64,000 nt of DNA from Tritrichomonas musculus. Taxonomy: Eukaryota; Parabasalia; Tritrichomonadida; Tritrichomonadidae. How positions within the stretch are numbered: the stretch's first letter is position 1; each line of letters opens with the position of its first letter. Location: positions 2,108,001 through 2,172,000 of the forward strand of contig JAPFFF010000012.1 in NCBI GenBank assembly GCA_039105265.1, written 5' to 3'. The notes beneath the pieces are model-generated. The model was given only the letters and a program-made list of their open reading frames with translations, was not told the DNA's origin and made no database searches. Of this stretch, positions 1 to 11,089 are shown in pieces. Position numbers and translations under genes: made by a program.

Positions 1-167
1 ACAAAAAATGATAAACCCAATGATAATATAAAAAAAATAATTGGAATTACAATAGAAAATCCACAAATCGAAAAAAGTGGTAAATCTGCAACTAACAAAT
101 CTTTGTTTTCATAATCTTCAACTTCAACATCTTTGAAATTAGATTCATCTAAAAAATCATCACTCAT
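1..167 (-). CDS. Partial host gene, N-terminus of a small acidic membrane protein
   Basis: The minus strand reads from an ATG at 165-167 to the window edge without a stop, so the 3' part is missing. The visible 55 residues begin MSDDFLDESNFKDVE, an acidic stretch of about 30 residues. A strongly hydrophobic run follows (PLFSICGFSIVIPIIFFILS), which looks like a transmembrane segment. Such a layout fits a small membrane protein with an acidic cytosolic tail, but I do not recognise the family. No clear TCAYTW initiator lies just upstream. Coding character is judged only from the open frame and the sensible start. Confidence 0.5.
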   Translation of the reverse strand, partial: MSDDFLDESNFKDVEVEDYENKDLLVADLPLFSICGFSIVIPIIFFILSLGLSFF

Positions 168-446
168 ACTAAACCAATTTTAAATCACTCAAAAAGTTCG
201 TTATTGTAATATTTCTACTTTTTGAGAGGTGCGAGAGCTGAGGACATATATCAGATTTTTTTAATATTTTAAAAATAAATATATATTAATGCTTAAAATG
301 AAATTTCAAAATATTAATGGATTATTTTTGGATGGGAATAAAATATGAATGTTTTAAAAATTGAGAATAAGGTAATTCAAAATATAATAAAAATTCAATT
401 TATTTTTGGTCATATTATTTCAGTAACCTTAGAATTATCTCATTTT
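168..446. other. AT-rich intergenic stretch before the Merlin element
   Basis: No gene is seen. The stretch ends in the 8-bp target duplication CTCATTTT (439-446) of the large Merlin-type element. Confidence 0.6.
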
Positions 447-1165
447 TAGGGGGTTCAACCGCCAAAAAAATGTCAAATTTTTTATAGAGAATAAAAAAAT
501 GGAGATTTTGTAAAAATAAATATTAAAATAAAAACATATTTATTTACAAATTTGAAAGAAAATTAAATTAATTGATTTTATCTATACATTCAAAAAAGGC
601 AAAGCAATCTAGTATCATGACATGCTATATGAAATATATATTTAATTTATCATAAAAACTTTATTTTATCATCAATCAAATATGCCAATATATAGAATTA
701 TTTATGCATATTTTAATGAATAAAAAAATAATTGATTTCATCTATACTTTCACAAAAGGCAAAGCGTTTTAGTTATCATGACATGTTAAGTGAAACGAAA
801 TTAAATAATAAAAATTGATATTTTTGCTTATTAAAATAATCATATATAAATTATAATTTGCATACAATTTAATAAATAAAAAATTAATTAGTTTTATCAA
901 TGCATTCAAAAAAGGTAAAGCATTTAAGTTATCATGACATGTTATATGAAATAAATAAATGCATTTTAAAAAATTGGGATTTTTAACTAAATAATAGTAT
1001 TGGTATAAAGTATAATTAATGAATATTTTTATAAAGTTAAAAAGGTACTCTCCTATTATTTTGCTTCGTTCTCTCAATTTTCTGAGGGATCTCAAATTTG
1101 AATGGTGGATAAAAATAAAAATTTTATGGATTTTATGCGATTGAATTTTTGAATGCTCACAATAT
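447..1165. repeat. Left terminal inverted repeat of the Merlin-type element, with ~157-bp subterminal units
   Basis: After the terminal GGGGGTTCAACCGCC there are three units, near 590, 745 and 900, sharing ATTCAAAAAAGGCAAAGC followed by ATCATGACATG. The block 1046-1165 (TACTCTCCTATTATTTTGCT onward) is repeated inverted at about 11370-11485. The same unit occurs twice in the right repeat near 11515 and 11670, and inverted near 11760. These look like subterminal transposase-binding arrays; that role is inferred. Confidence 0.75.
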
Positions 1166-1263
1166 TTTGGAAATAGTTCTTGATTTTTTGTGAGCAAAAT
1201 ATCAATTGTATGCCATAATATGCTATTATTTGGTTTTGCAATTTGGTATCACTATTTATCATC

Positions 1264-1530
1264 AAAGGTTACTACGATTATCAATACATATTGAACAATT
1301 ATAGTAATCAAATTGTATTTGATTTTACAACATTCGATGTTTGAATCATTTACACTAAGTTCAATGTTATATATTCATTTATTAACAAAGATTACTACGA
1401 TTATCAATACATATTGAACAATTATAGTAATCAAATTGTATTTGATTTTACAACATTCGATGTTTGAATCATTTACACTAAGTTCAATGTTATATATTCA
1501 TTTATTAACAAAGATTACACGATTACCAAT
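1264..1530. repeat. 122-bp tandem repeat in the Merlin left arm
   Basis: A unit containing ACTACGATTATCAATAC starts near 1271 and again near 1393, a period of 122 bp. A third, partial and diverged copy starts near 1515. A single inverted copy lies at about 11125-11235 in the right arm, so the duplication arose in the left arm after the element formed or was lost on the right. Confidence 0.85.
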
Positions 1531-1689
1531 ACAAATTTGAACCATTTTGGCATTTGCTTTGGTGTTGACAAGTTATCTATTTATAATAAAAAAAAAAATA
1601 ACTTTTTTAATTATTATTTTTGCTTCATTTATTTCATTACGAATAGATTAAATTCATTAAATTTGTTTTTATATTTATTATATCAATAT

Positions 1690-2021
1690 TAGGCTTGTTA
1701 AAAGTCTAGGACTTTAGGACCTGCCAGGACCTGCACTTTTCTCTCAATTTTATTGACATATTGGCTTTTCACTATTTTCAGAAATTTAATTTTATCTTTT
1801 GAATTAAAAACTTTAGAACCTATTTTTTTGAAAAGTTATAATTTTTCAAGTAGAAAAACAAATTAAAAAATATTTTAATAAATAATTTGCAATATATAAC
1901 CATTAATAGTTTTTAAACCTTAAAAGAATCCCAAAAATATTTATTATTTTTAAAGATAAAAGTATTTAACAATTGAAAAAGTTTGTTAGGTCCTAACAGT
2001 CCTGGAATTTTAACAAGCCTA
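1690..2021. mobile_element. hAT-like MITE, 332 bp
   Basis: The ends are TAGGCTTGTTAAAAGTC and its inverse GAATTTTAACAAGCCTA. Both flanks carry ATCAATAT (1682-1689 and 2022-2029), an 8-bp target duplication as made by hAT elements. There is no coding capacity. The same end type, TAGACTTGTTAAAGTCC, marks the larger element at 28639-30950, so the two belong to one family. Confidence 0.85.
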
Positions 2022-2029
2022 ATCAATAT

Positions 2030-2459
2030 CATGTATTGTTTAAATTAAATATATTTAATTTCTTACTCCTTACTGCTTGTTCTTTTCAATGTTGTTATTC
2101 TTTTATCATGGATTGATGTTGATAGTGATATTATGAATAATATTATAGTATTGCCTTTTTTTCAAACATAGTTTGCTATATTAATGGTATACTATTAATA
2201 AATTTTCCATATAATAAATTCATATATTCTCTTTTTAATAGCCGAAATGATGTGGCAATATCAAATTTAATAAACACATTTCTAACGATTGAATAAATCA
2301 TTTACAAATGATAACCATTTATCACACTTTATCAGAAATGATATCTATGAATTCATTCAATGTCAAAAGATTTATATATTGGTTAGTTGATTAATCTAAA
2401 TGCATTACAAACATCTCAATTTTTCTATCTATAATTATAAAAATCTGTTTTAATAGTTG
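2030..2459. other. AT-rich stretch without a recognisable feature
   Basis: I see no gene and no repeat with readable ends between the hAT-like MITE and the decayed Maverick. Confidence 0.4.
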
Positions 2460-2840
2460 ACTTAGTAGAAGAATTATAAACCTTAAATCTATTATTAATT
2501 AAAGGTATTAATCCATCCTATATGGCTTTAAAGTCACCATATGATTCAATAAAAGTAATGGCATTAGTGCTACATTCTCTTTTTCTATTATCAGGCATTA
2601 ATTCATATATTTCATCATCTGTTAAGTTATTATTTTCTTCTTTTCCTATAATATTTTCTTAATGTAATTGTATAAATCATTTATCTTCTTGCAATCATTC
2701 ATATATTTCTTACTCTAATATTAGGTACACTTCTATTTGAAGGATACAATCCTTATGGAAAATTAAAATAATAACTATTAAGCTGATTTAGATCCTGTTC
2801 TCCATCTACTAAAAAGCAAGCATATTCAATTTGAATAGGT

Positions 2841-3719
2841 GTGTTATTCTTCTCTTGGATTAAATATTGGATGTATTTCAATTTTAATAGGCAACAATTT
2901 TATGAGATATACCCCAATCCTAATGCAGCTACCACTTTGTATACAGATTATAATATATGCTCATCCAAAATTATTACTGCCGACAATATTACTACGATGA
3001 GAAGTGATTTAAATTTGGTAAGTAATAACTTTGATGTTTTATCATATGACTTCAATAAATTGGAGAATAAAGTTGGCCAAATGGACAGGAGATTAATAAC
3101 AGTCGAAGATAAGACTGAACATCTAATTTCAGATATGAAGTCAATAAAGATTGTTGAAGGGATTTCTTTAGCCTTCACTATAGCAGGTGGAATAGTTGGT
3201 GGAGGCTTAGCTTTATCATCGATGGGCATTACATTTGGAGGAGCAGAAGCGTCATCAGAAGTAGCAGTAGCAGCGACAACAATAACTCATGCTAGGACAT
3301 CATTTTTATTGGAAGAGTCATATTTTAGCGGCGCTTCTCGGCTAAGAAAATTTGACCCTTGGTCTAGGACAATTTCAGACACAAATAAAGTATTAGAATG
3401 GTGTGATGAAGGGTTAGATGAATTAGAAGAGATTACTTTCGAAAATGATTTTGACGATCCAGACAAGGGGGTAATGACTCTTCAGGCAACATTTAATTTA
3501 TGTAATATTTTCAGAGATTCTTTGAAGCCTGTTTTCAAAATATTAGCTAACGAAATAAAATCTGTTCAAAGCACAAAGCATCCCCTAGATGATATAGATA
3601 TGACTGCTTATATTACAAAATTGGAAGTCAAAGAAATGCTGGAGCAAAAGGATTTATATATCGATTCATTGGAGAAAAGGATTGCTGCATTGGAGAAGAA
3701 GTGTGCAAATATTGAGTAG
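2841..3719 (+). pseudogene. Fossil Maverick fibre-like protein, C-terminal half of a unit
   Basis: The frame carries the signature module QQFYEIYPNPNAATTLYTDY then SSKIITADNITTMRSDLN near its start. Next come a hydrophobic glycine-rich stretch around residues 105-130 and an acidic module with EWCDEGLDELEEITF. The end is a coiled coil (SLEKRIAALEKK). This order matches the second half of the fibre unit in 39418-46782 and in 3748-6378. The function is unknown; an extended virion surface or fibre protein is inferred from the coiled coil and the relatives. It is part of a decayed virus-like element and is treated as a fossil. Confidence 0.7.
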
Positions 3720-3747
3720 AATAGGGAAATATTTTTTTGGGTTTGAA

Positions 3748-6378
3748 ATGGCAGCAACAACAACAAAATTCATCGGAGATATACAATTCAAGGTAGGAGA
3801 CAGCACTCGTAAAGCAAGCCAGTTATTAACCCTAAGTGATTTAGATGGATATGTTCAGACAGGCCATTTATTCAATGAAGTAGATGGCATACCAGAATTT
3901 AATATCAAAAATAATAATATACAATACGAGTCATTTGAGTCATCAACAACCCAATATCATATTCTTAAATTTGTTAATATACCTGAGGATTTCATGAATA
4001 AAGTGAAGGAAATAACAGCCCAAACTAATCTTTTCAAAGTTGTTTTGAGAAAAAATATTATATACGATACGAATGGAAATTTAGTGAAGGAATTCTTTAT
4101 TTATGCCAAGGATGGAAAGGTTTATTGCCCTCTCATAACCAAAAGCAGTAATGGCTGTTCTATAAATAACAGCACCATATTTGAATACATCAACATAGCT
4201 TTCGATTCTAGCCTCGATTTTAATCCCTATTCCCTTTGGTTGAATGGTGAGTTGAGTATAATGAATGAATATCTTGCTGATAGTTTACAAACAGAGAAGG
4301 CAATAAAATGTTCAATCATCAAGGCTGATAATGCTTTGAAGCTTCATAAAAGTGATGTATTGTATCTCTATAAACCCACACTAACTAGTGAAGTCCAAAT
4401 AGATGATAAAATGTATTGGCTACTCCAATGGAATATAGACGATAATTACAATATACCTAGCGGCTTGGAATTTAAGTTTAGTGAATATTGTTTTGGTAAT
4501 AAATGGATTTTAAGCTGGGATGGAACTAAGTGGGTAGGAGATAATATACAAGGAAACATAAACGGAAATATAAAAAATGCATTAAATAAAGAGAATGAAC
4601 ATGGAGAGGATGGAACATATATTAGAATCAAGAGAAGTGAAAGAAATAAAATGTTGATTAAAAAGCCTGATGACTATTCTATTGATAATCTCCTACATTA
4701 TATGATACATGGAGGGAAATGTAAATTGGACTGTAAATTAAAACTAAAGACGGGTGAGATAGAAAGTTTTTCAAAATATGGATTGGGCTATCAAACAAGT
4801 AATGGAGGAATAAATGTTGATGGATATGATATTGAAGCCATAAGATGCTATAAAGCAAACGGTACAGGGAGCGAATTAGATATTTCTAAAGTGGAAGAAT
4901 TTTTACTTGATATCACTTTGGACGGTACCATCAAGGCAAACAGATTTTCTATGAGGCCTACTGGAAAAATATATGACCCAAAGAGTGATAAGAAATGGTA
5001 TTTCATCACTGGTATATTAGATTCGTGTGAAAAAGTAGAATATTGTTATGCTTCATCAACCCCTAATGACTCACGAAATATTAGAATATATTTATTCAAA
5101 GAATATGTTGACCCGATAGATGAGGTCAATTGGGACCCTACAACAAACCCCTTCGAATATATTATCAAACAACAATTTTATGAGATATATCCCAATCCTA
5201 ATGCTGCAACAACATTATATACAGACTATAACATTACCTCATCCAAAATTATTACTGCCGACAATATTACTACAATGAGAAGTGATTTAAATATGGTAAG
5301 CAATAATGTTGATGTGATAAGTTATGACGTCCAGGAAATGAGCACGACAATGGAAAGCCTCAAAGGAAGAGTATCAAGAGCAGAAACAATAACTCAGCAT
5401 CTAGAAGAAGATGTTGATAAGTTAAGAATTGTGTCATGGACAGCTTTAGCTTTTGGAGTAGCAGGAACAGCAGGTTCTATGGGCTCTATAGGCATGCAGC
5501 TTTTTCCCGAAGGAATTAGTTTTCCAACAATAAAGGGAGGTGGATTTTTGAAGAGAATTTTCTCTAACAAATCAACGAAAGGCATGAGTGATTTGTTGCG
5601 GTCATCTATTAATTTCATGTCTGGGACCGTCGCTAGGTCTATCACAAAAGATATTACTCCAATAATTATGTGGTGTGAAGAAGAATATAAACCATTAGAT
5701 GATATAAAATTTGAAGATGAAAATGATAACCCTGACAGTGGAGCCTTAACTTTAAGTGGGGCTATGGATATTGGTAATATATTTAGAGATTCTTTGAAGC
5801 CTGCATTTAAATTACTTGCTGAAAAAGTAAATGAAATAGAAGCTGAATTTAATAATTTCCCTACTGTTGATGAAGTAAATGAGGCGTTGGAGAAAGTAAA
5901 GAGTGAGATTCCTGCCGCCGTAGATTTATCAAAATATGCTTTGAAAAGTGAGAATGAAGAATTGAAGACAAGGATAGAAAACTTAGAGACAAGATTAGCA
6001 GCATTAGAGAATAAATTATCACGAATTAACTATACATTCAACATACCAAATAGTACTAGCATTCGTTATCAATTTGACCAACAACTTGATGTATATGAAG
6101 CTATGCTCTATTTGACATATCATGAAAACAAAAATAATGTTGCTAGTGATAAAGAAATCAAAATCAATATATCATTCAATGTTAATAATACTCCTAAGTA
6201 TGAATATCAATGCGAACCAAATAAGATATGGATAAACAATATTGAATTTCCATTAAATAGTAGCAATTTTATTGTCAATGCAACAGCTAATTTTATATTG
6301 ATAAATACAACATTCTTTACATCAAATGGTATCTTAGCTGAAGATAACACCAAGAATGAAATACATTCATTACTATAA
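3748..6378 (+). pseudogene. Fossil Maverick fibre-like protein, single-unit form (876 residues)
   Basis: I chose the ATG at 3748 (MAATTTKFIGDIQF), because the N-terminus of the intact relative lines up with it; the longer open frame begins at 3682 inside the preceding one. Order of parts: an N-terminal region, a domain with LYLYKP and FKFSEYCFGNKW (about residues 200-270), the QQFYEIYPNPN / ADNITTMRSDLN module near residue 480, a hydrophobic glycine-rich run, the WCEEEYKPLDDIKFEDE module, a coiled coil (TRIENLETRLAALENKL) and a C-terminal domain of about 100 residues unlike the tail of its neighbour. The intact Maverick protein contains two such units. The role is inferred to be in a virion fibre; the element around it is decayed. 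Confidence 0.72.
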
Positions 6379-6525
6379 AGTAAGCGTGCTCCATAGGGAT
6401 TGGTGTTTGTTCTTCAGCTGGATTGAGCGTCGGGTACATTTCAATCATTATAAAACAACTTCTTGATTCGAAGGGATATCTTAACAAAAAATGGTTGGGA
6501 TTTCTTGACAAAAAAATGGTTAGAT

Positions 6526-6828
6526 TCATTTAAATATTTGATGGTGCTCATCAAATAATCGATATCTTGGGGCGTCCTTTTCCTTCAACAAATCGTAATC
6601 ACCACTATATTTCAACAAAGCTGCTCGTCTAAATTTTGCATATCTAAAGCCGCTAAACTTGTTCCTTTCATCTAATACTTCCAAAATTACGTATCCTTTG
6701 CTATCGCACGTCCTAATATTTTTTTGCGCATCATAGATTTGTTGCGTCTGTCTTGATGTATAATAGGGGTTGCGTAAAGTGTAGCCTTTATATTCTGTCA
6801 TCATTTTTAAATCACTCGGGGCGTCCAT
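6526..6828 (-). CDS. Small unknown protein in the decayed Maverick (100 residues)
   Basis: The start lies in the context GACAAATGGAC, the CAAATG context shared by genes of the nearly whole Maverick, which supports both the start and the origin. The product begins MDAPSDLKMMTEYKGYTL and is hydrophilic, rich in charged and aromatic residues, with no membrane segment. I do not recognise a family. A near-identical block, AAAAAATGGTTGGGATTTCT, flanks it at 6486 and 6840, so the gene sits between two short direct repeats. Confidence 0.4.
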   Translation of the reverse strand: MDAPSDLKMMTEYKGYTLRNPYYTSRQTQQIYDAQKNIRTCDSKGYVILEVLDERNKFSGFRYAKFRRAALLKYSGDYDLLKEKDAPRYRLFDEHHQIFK

Positions 6829-7069
6829 TTGTCGTCGTGATAAAAAATGGTTGGGATTTCTTGACGGGACGTTAAGAAATCACGCCATTTATATATACTA
6901 CTTTTTTAGAGATTTTTTTTGAAATTTTTAATTTTTCAATTTTTTGATTTTTCAATTTTTTGATTTTCAGTTTTTTCAATTTTCAGTTTTTTCAATTTTC
7001 AGTTTTTTTGAATTTTTTAATTTTCATTTATAGGGGGGAAGGAGGGGTATACAATTAATATATCTATTT

Positions 7070-7185
7070 TAAAAACGGGGTCCTAGGGGCGGGAGCCCCT
7101 AGAGTAGCCCGAACGGAGCGAAGCGAAGTGATGGGCGGTAGGTCTCTGGGGAGCGCAGCGGACCGGAGCCTACCGTTAACTACTC
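7070..7185. repeat. GC-rich island of hairpins
   Basis: In a region that is otherwise nearly all A and T, 7083-7102 is a hairpin, CTAGGGGC-GGGA-GCCCCTAG. A second pair, CGGTAGG (7136-7142) and CCTACCG (7169-7175), encloses GC-rich sequence with the GGAGCGAAGCGAAG pattern. No protein is encoded. A similar double hairpin lies at 20254-20322. Confidence 0.8.
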
Positions 7186-7378
7186 ATTTTATGAATATTA
7201 TTTTTGCTTTTCAAGAACTATTTTCATAATCTATTTGTAAGCCTTGAAAATAAATCCTTAAAAATAGTACTTTTTCGTGAATTCATCATTTTTATTGAGA
7301 TCCGTGGGCAGGAGCCAGGCGAAGTTGCAAACGAGCTTTAGATGAAGAGGTTTAGTTTATGAGAGAGATTGGAATAAC

Positions 7379-7397
7379 AGCCTATACTATACTACCA
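7379..7397 (-). repeat. Right terminus of the decayed Maverick
   Basis: The sequence AACAGCCTATACTATACTAC is the inverse of GTAGTATAGTATAGGCTG, which matches the Maverick end at 16559 and, more loosely, the ends of the nearly whole Maverick (AGTAGTATAGCTAAGCAGGG). The hairpin expected beside it is only faintly preserved. Confidence 0.55.
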
Positions 7398-7734
7398 GAA
7401 TCATCAGAGAAAAAAGAAAGATTTGTTTGATTTCAGTTAAGAGTTAAGTGAGAAGAAGGAAAAACTTGCTGAAAAAAAATGATTTGGTTAATATGTTTAA
7501 AGGAAAATTTAGAAAATATCATCAAATAGTATACTGTTTTTTATGATGAAGGCAATGATGAAGTACCAAAGAAGTTATATGAATGAAACGAGTTTTTTCA
7601 TATAATAATTGCAAGTTTAAAGTATTATCCAGAACAAATTTTATAAACAAATTGAGAAAATCGATAATGAAGCCATATTACTATTTCATGGTCATTGAAT
7701 ATTAAAAACTTATTAAGTATAGTATACACATATA
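7398..7734. other. AT-rich stretch without a recognisable feature
   Basis: Nothing supportable is seen between the Maverick remnant and the TA-flanked MITE. Confidence 0.4.
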
Positions 7735-8539
7735 AACTACCTTCCAAAAACTAGACCTCTCAATTTTGATAATTAATTGAATTTTTTTTTATTCTAATTC
7801 TCAAAATTGAATTGCATTGAATTATTTTCAGAGCCATATTTTGTTTGCTGCCATATATTATAAAAAAAGATTTATTTAATTTTATGATCAATCCATCTAA
7901 ATGTTACCTCTAGTTCTGACTCTTTTTCTGGATTTCGTTAAAATTTTTCTCATATTGGCACAAGCTTTATTTTTTCACAATATCAAGTACAAATTTGACC
8001 TCAGCAACAGAATGAAACAAACACAGCAGTATATTTTAATTGTTTTCCTTATTCCGAAACTTTTTCACTCATGCCAAGACTTTTAATATTATATAACCTC
8101 TAAAAGTCAAGCTTTGGCATCAATAATAACTTAAACCAAATAAATCAGCAAATTTAAAACAATTTCCAGGTTTCCGACAAATTTTCCTCTTATATATCGA
8201 ATATATTTCGCAGTTTTAATTTCACTCTTATGATTCGTAGTTTATTAATAAATTACAGAATATAGAATTTAAAGAAGAAAATATTAGGAAGAAGAAAGAA
8301 AAATATACAATGGTTATAGTTATATATTAATGATACATTATTTGATTTTAAATTAATTCAATTTTCAATACATTTGAATTTTTCTAATAAAGATTATTCA
8401 ATTATTTTCTATTTACTATTTAATTTTCAATTGTCCAAAAACTAGACCTGAGAAAAATAAAATAAACTTATCAATTTTAAAAATAATATATTGAATTCCC
8501 CTCAATTAAATTGTGAGGTCTGGTTTTTGGAAGGTAGTT
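7735..8539. mobile_element. TA-flanked MITE, 805 bp (Tc1/mariner or pogo type)
   Basis: Inverted ends AACTACCTTCCAAAAAC and GTTTTTGGAAGGTAGTT extend for about 35 bp with few mismatches. TA lies on both sides (7733-7734 and 8540-8541), the duplication made by Tc1/mariner and pogo elements. An extra diverged copy of the end sequence lies at about 8432-8455. Short open frames inside (for example 7901-8086) show no coding signal. Confidence 0.75.
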
Positions 8540-8541
8540 TA

Positions 8542-9990
8542 TTGCAATTACCAAAAACCTATAAAAAAAAGGAATAAGCATTATAAAGTAATCTTTAAGA
8601 ACCATCTTCCACTTAAAGAACCCATATTAAAACTTTGCATCCTTATGGAAAACACGTACTTACAAAACCAAAAACTAATGAGGTCCATGATACAATATCA
8701 ATATTATCTTCATCAAGCTTTATAAGATGTCTTATATGCGTATATCAACTTTTTATGGCTTCAATACCAGTCTTTATTTCTTTAATATCATAACTAATAA
8801 CCTTCTCTTTGTTGATTATGTTTAAATCGCTATGCATTGCAGTAATAGTCAATATAAATTGCGGTTAAATGATTATATTTTAGTTATATAACGGCTGCTT
8901 AATAAAATACGCTAATGAGTTGTTGAATTATAAATAATTTCATCTATAAGGTTCATACTCATCAAAATACAATATTCTTGGTATCTTTTAAATCTAATTT
9001 TTGATTATGCTATTCGCAATTATTTGGTTTTGATATGTTATTCGCTTTTCATAGCATATTCCATCATGTTATTTTAAAGGTAAAAAGCACCAAATATTGT
9101 GGAATATACTGTGAAAACTACAAGAAATACAGCCAAAAACTCTGATTAACAAAATCATTTAGTTCTCCAATATCCAAAAACAATGAGGATAATTATGATT
9201 GCTGTGGTTCTTTCTTTTTATATCTTTTTAAAGAACCTGTTCTGGGCACCTTAAGAACTTCAAATGTTTAGGAATATTAAATTTTAAGCAGATGTTAAAA
9301 GTAAGTAGAAAAAAGAGTTGGACGATTTCTATTTGTTTTATTTGTTTTGTATACATCATTCACCTGATGATACATAACTTTATAGTTCAACATTCCATTT
9401 AAGAGAAATAAAAATTTTCCATATACAAGGAACTCCATCTTGTTTTATTTCGAGTTGAAATAGATTCTGATATAAGAAAATTGAATAAGAACATCTGTAT
9501 ATTAATGATGCGACTTCGTTATCTTAGTGTTTTTTTATTCTGTATCCTTCAATTCAAAGTATTTTACTGTATTTTAATAAAAGTGATTTTAATTATATAC
9601 ATTATTACATCAAGTTTTTAATGAGCATCACTTCATAATACATTTAAATTTAACCAATATTTTCAGTAAAATTGATTACAACTTTTGATTTGGATTATAA
9701 AGAAACACTGATACATTTGACCTATGTTTTGCATGGTAATAAATAAATGCTATAAACAAATATTAGTTGTTAAAATAATGAATGCAATTAGATATGAACT
9801 TGAAATTATATTTATATAGAGTTAACAACACATCAGAAAAATAAACTTTATAATAATGAAAATACAAATCCTAAAAAAAAAAAAAAGTTTGATCTATTTG
9901 AAAATAATCTCAAATTTACTATATTAAAATATTCACTGAAAAAGTTCAAAAATTATTATTTAAAAAGTTTTAAAGACGTTAAAACTTTTT
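8542..9990. other. AT-rich stretch of the Merlin interior without a recognisable gene
   Basis: No open frame with coding character and no inverted ends could be found. It probably holds decayed insertions. Confidence 0.4.
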
Positions 9991-9996
9991 TCACTT
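9991..9996 (+). promoter_or_regulatory. Trichomonad-type initiator of the Merlin transposase
   Basis: TCACTT lies 3 bases upstream of the ATG at 10000 and fits the trichomonad initiator TCA(+1)YTW, which normally sits within about 20 bases of the start codon. Confidence 0.6.
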
Positions 9997-9999
9997 TAT

Positions 10000-10836
10000 A
10001 TGGATCAATTTTTCATTAATTTATTCGAAAACTCAGCAAATAATCTTATTGGAATCTATACTTTTTGTTCAAACAAAGATTTATTATTGAACCTATTTTA
10101 TTCATTAAATATAATAGAAAATTCGTGTCCTTGTCCGAATTGCCAAGAAGAAACATCAAATATACACTCAGCAGCTAATACTTACTTTAATAGATTGCGT
10201 TATTGCACGAGATGCCACACTCATTTTTCATTATTTCATCGAACCGTTCTAACGAGAGCTCATATTGATCCACCAACCTTCATGGCGTTAGCTTATTGTT
10301 GGGTAAACCAGTATTCTTTGATCGACACTTGTGCAGAGTGCAATGTCAATAAGAATACTGTTACCAACTTTTTTACGGCTTTCAGGGACTCAGTTGTGGA
10401 AGAAGTAACAGAAGGACCACAAGAACAAATAGGAGGACACAACATGCACGTGGAAATCGACGAAACAGTTATAACACATAGGAAGTATAACAGAGGACGT
10501 CTATTGAACACTGTTTGGGTCTTTGGAGGCATTTGCAGAGAAACAGACAAAGCTTTCGCTCTAGTTGTTCCAGACAGAACTGCACCTACATTGAATGATG
10601 AGATTAAGAAACACATAGCAGATTGATCTATCATACACTCGGACACTTGGGCATCTTATCAGCAGATAGAGCACATTCCAGATAAAAATTACACACATTT
10701 GTCGGTCAACCATTCACAGAATTTTGTAGATCCAGAAACCGGGTCCCATGCACAGCATGTAGAACGTATGTGGAGAGAACTCAAGTTCAAAAAGATTAAA
10801 TCATGCGGAATCAGCTCATTAGATGCGTCAGGATAA
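10000..10836 (+). pseudogene. Merlin (IS1595/ISXO2-like) transposase, decayed
   Basis: The N-terminus has a C2C2 zinc ribbon (CPNC at about 45-48, CTRC at about 69-72). The DDE core follows: HVEIDET with D154, then IIHSDTWASY, then HAQHVERMWRELK, which supplies the glutamate. Motifs such as KYNRGR, VWVFGGICR and VNHSQNFVDPETGSH are typical of the IS1595-like family, whose eukaryotic branch is Merlin. A TGA at 10624-10626 interrupts the frame between IAD and SIIHSD, where the family has glycine or a similar residue. The same frame then continues to a TAA at 10834-10836, and further homologous sequence seems to follow in another frame. So there are at least two breaks and the enzyme is not functional. 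The copy is not very old, since its motifs are all readable. Confidence 0.88.
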
Positions 10837-11089
10837 GTTTTTGAGTACGTTTGGAGAAAAAAAACATAAGCACACTCTCAAGAGGACAAAAATTAGTACG
10901 TTTACTACAAACACTGGCAAATACAGACTATACTTAAGCATAATTTGGAAAAAATAAAAATTAATCATATCTCATCATTTAATCATTTAATTTTTTTTAT
11001 ATATATTTTTGAAATATTAAAAGAAACAATATAAAGTGAATATATATAAACAAAACATATCATCTATTAAGCGAATATATATATTGGTA

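Larger units (their letters stand above)
2460..7397. mobile_element. Decayed Maverick/Polinton remnant
   Basis: Two reading frames here (2841-3719 and 3748-6378) are close relatives of the fibre-like protein of the nearly whole Maverick at 32842-55931. A third small gene (6526-6828) has the CAAATG start context of Maverick genes. The right end is recognisable at 7379-7397 as the inverse of GTAGTATAGTATAGGCTG, the Maverick terminus type. Weak coding-like sequence on the minus strand at about 2500-2830 probably belongs to it. No capsid, polymerase or integrase gene remains, so most of the element is lost. It is a fossil, clearly older than the right-hand Maverick, with many breaks. The left boundary is approximate. 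Confidence 0.7.

Noticed and set aside
769-1197. 142-residue minus-strand frame
   Set aside because: It lies wholly in the Merlin arm and runs through subterminal repeats.
7901-8725. Short frames inside and at the edge of the TA-flanked MITE
   Set aside because: Low-complexity AT-rich translation, crossing the element end.
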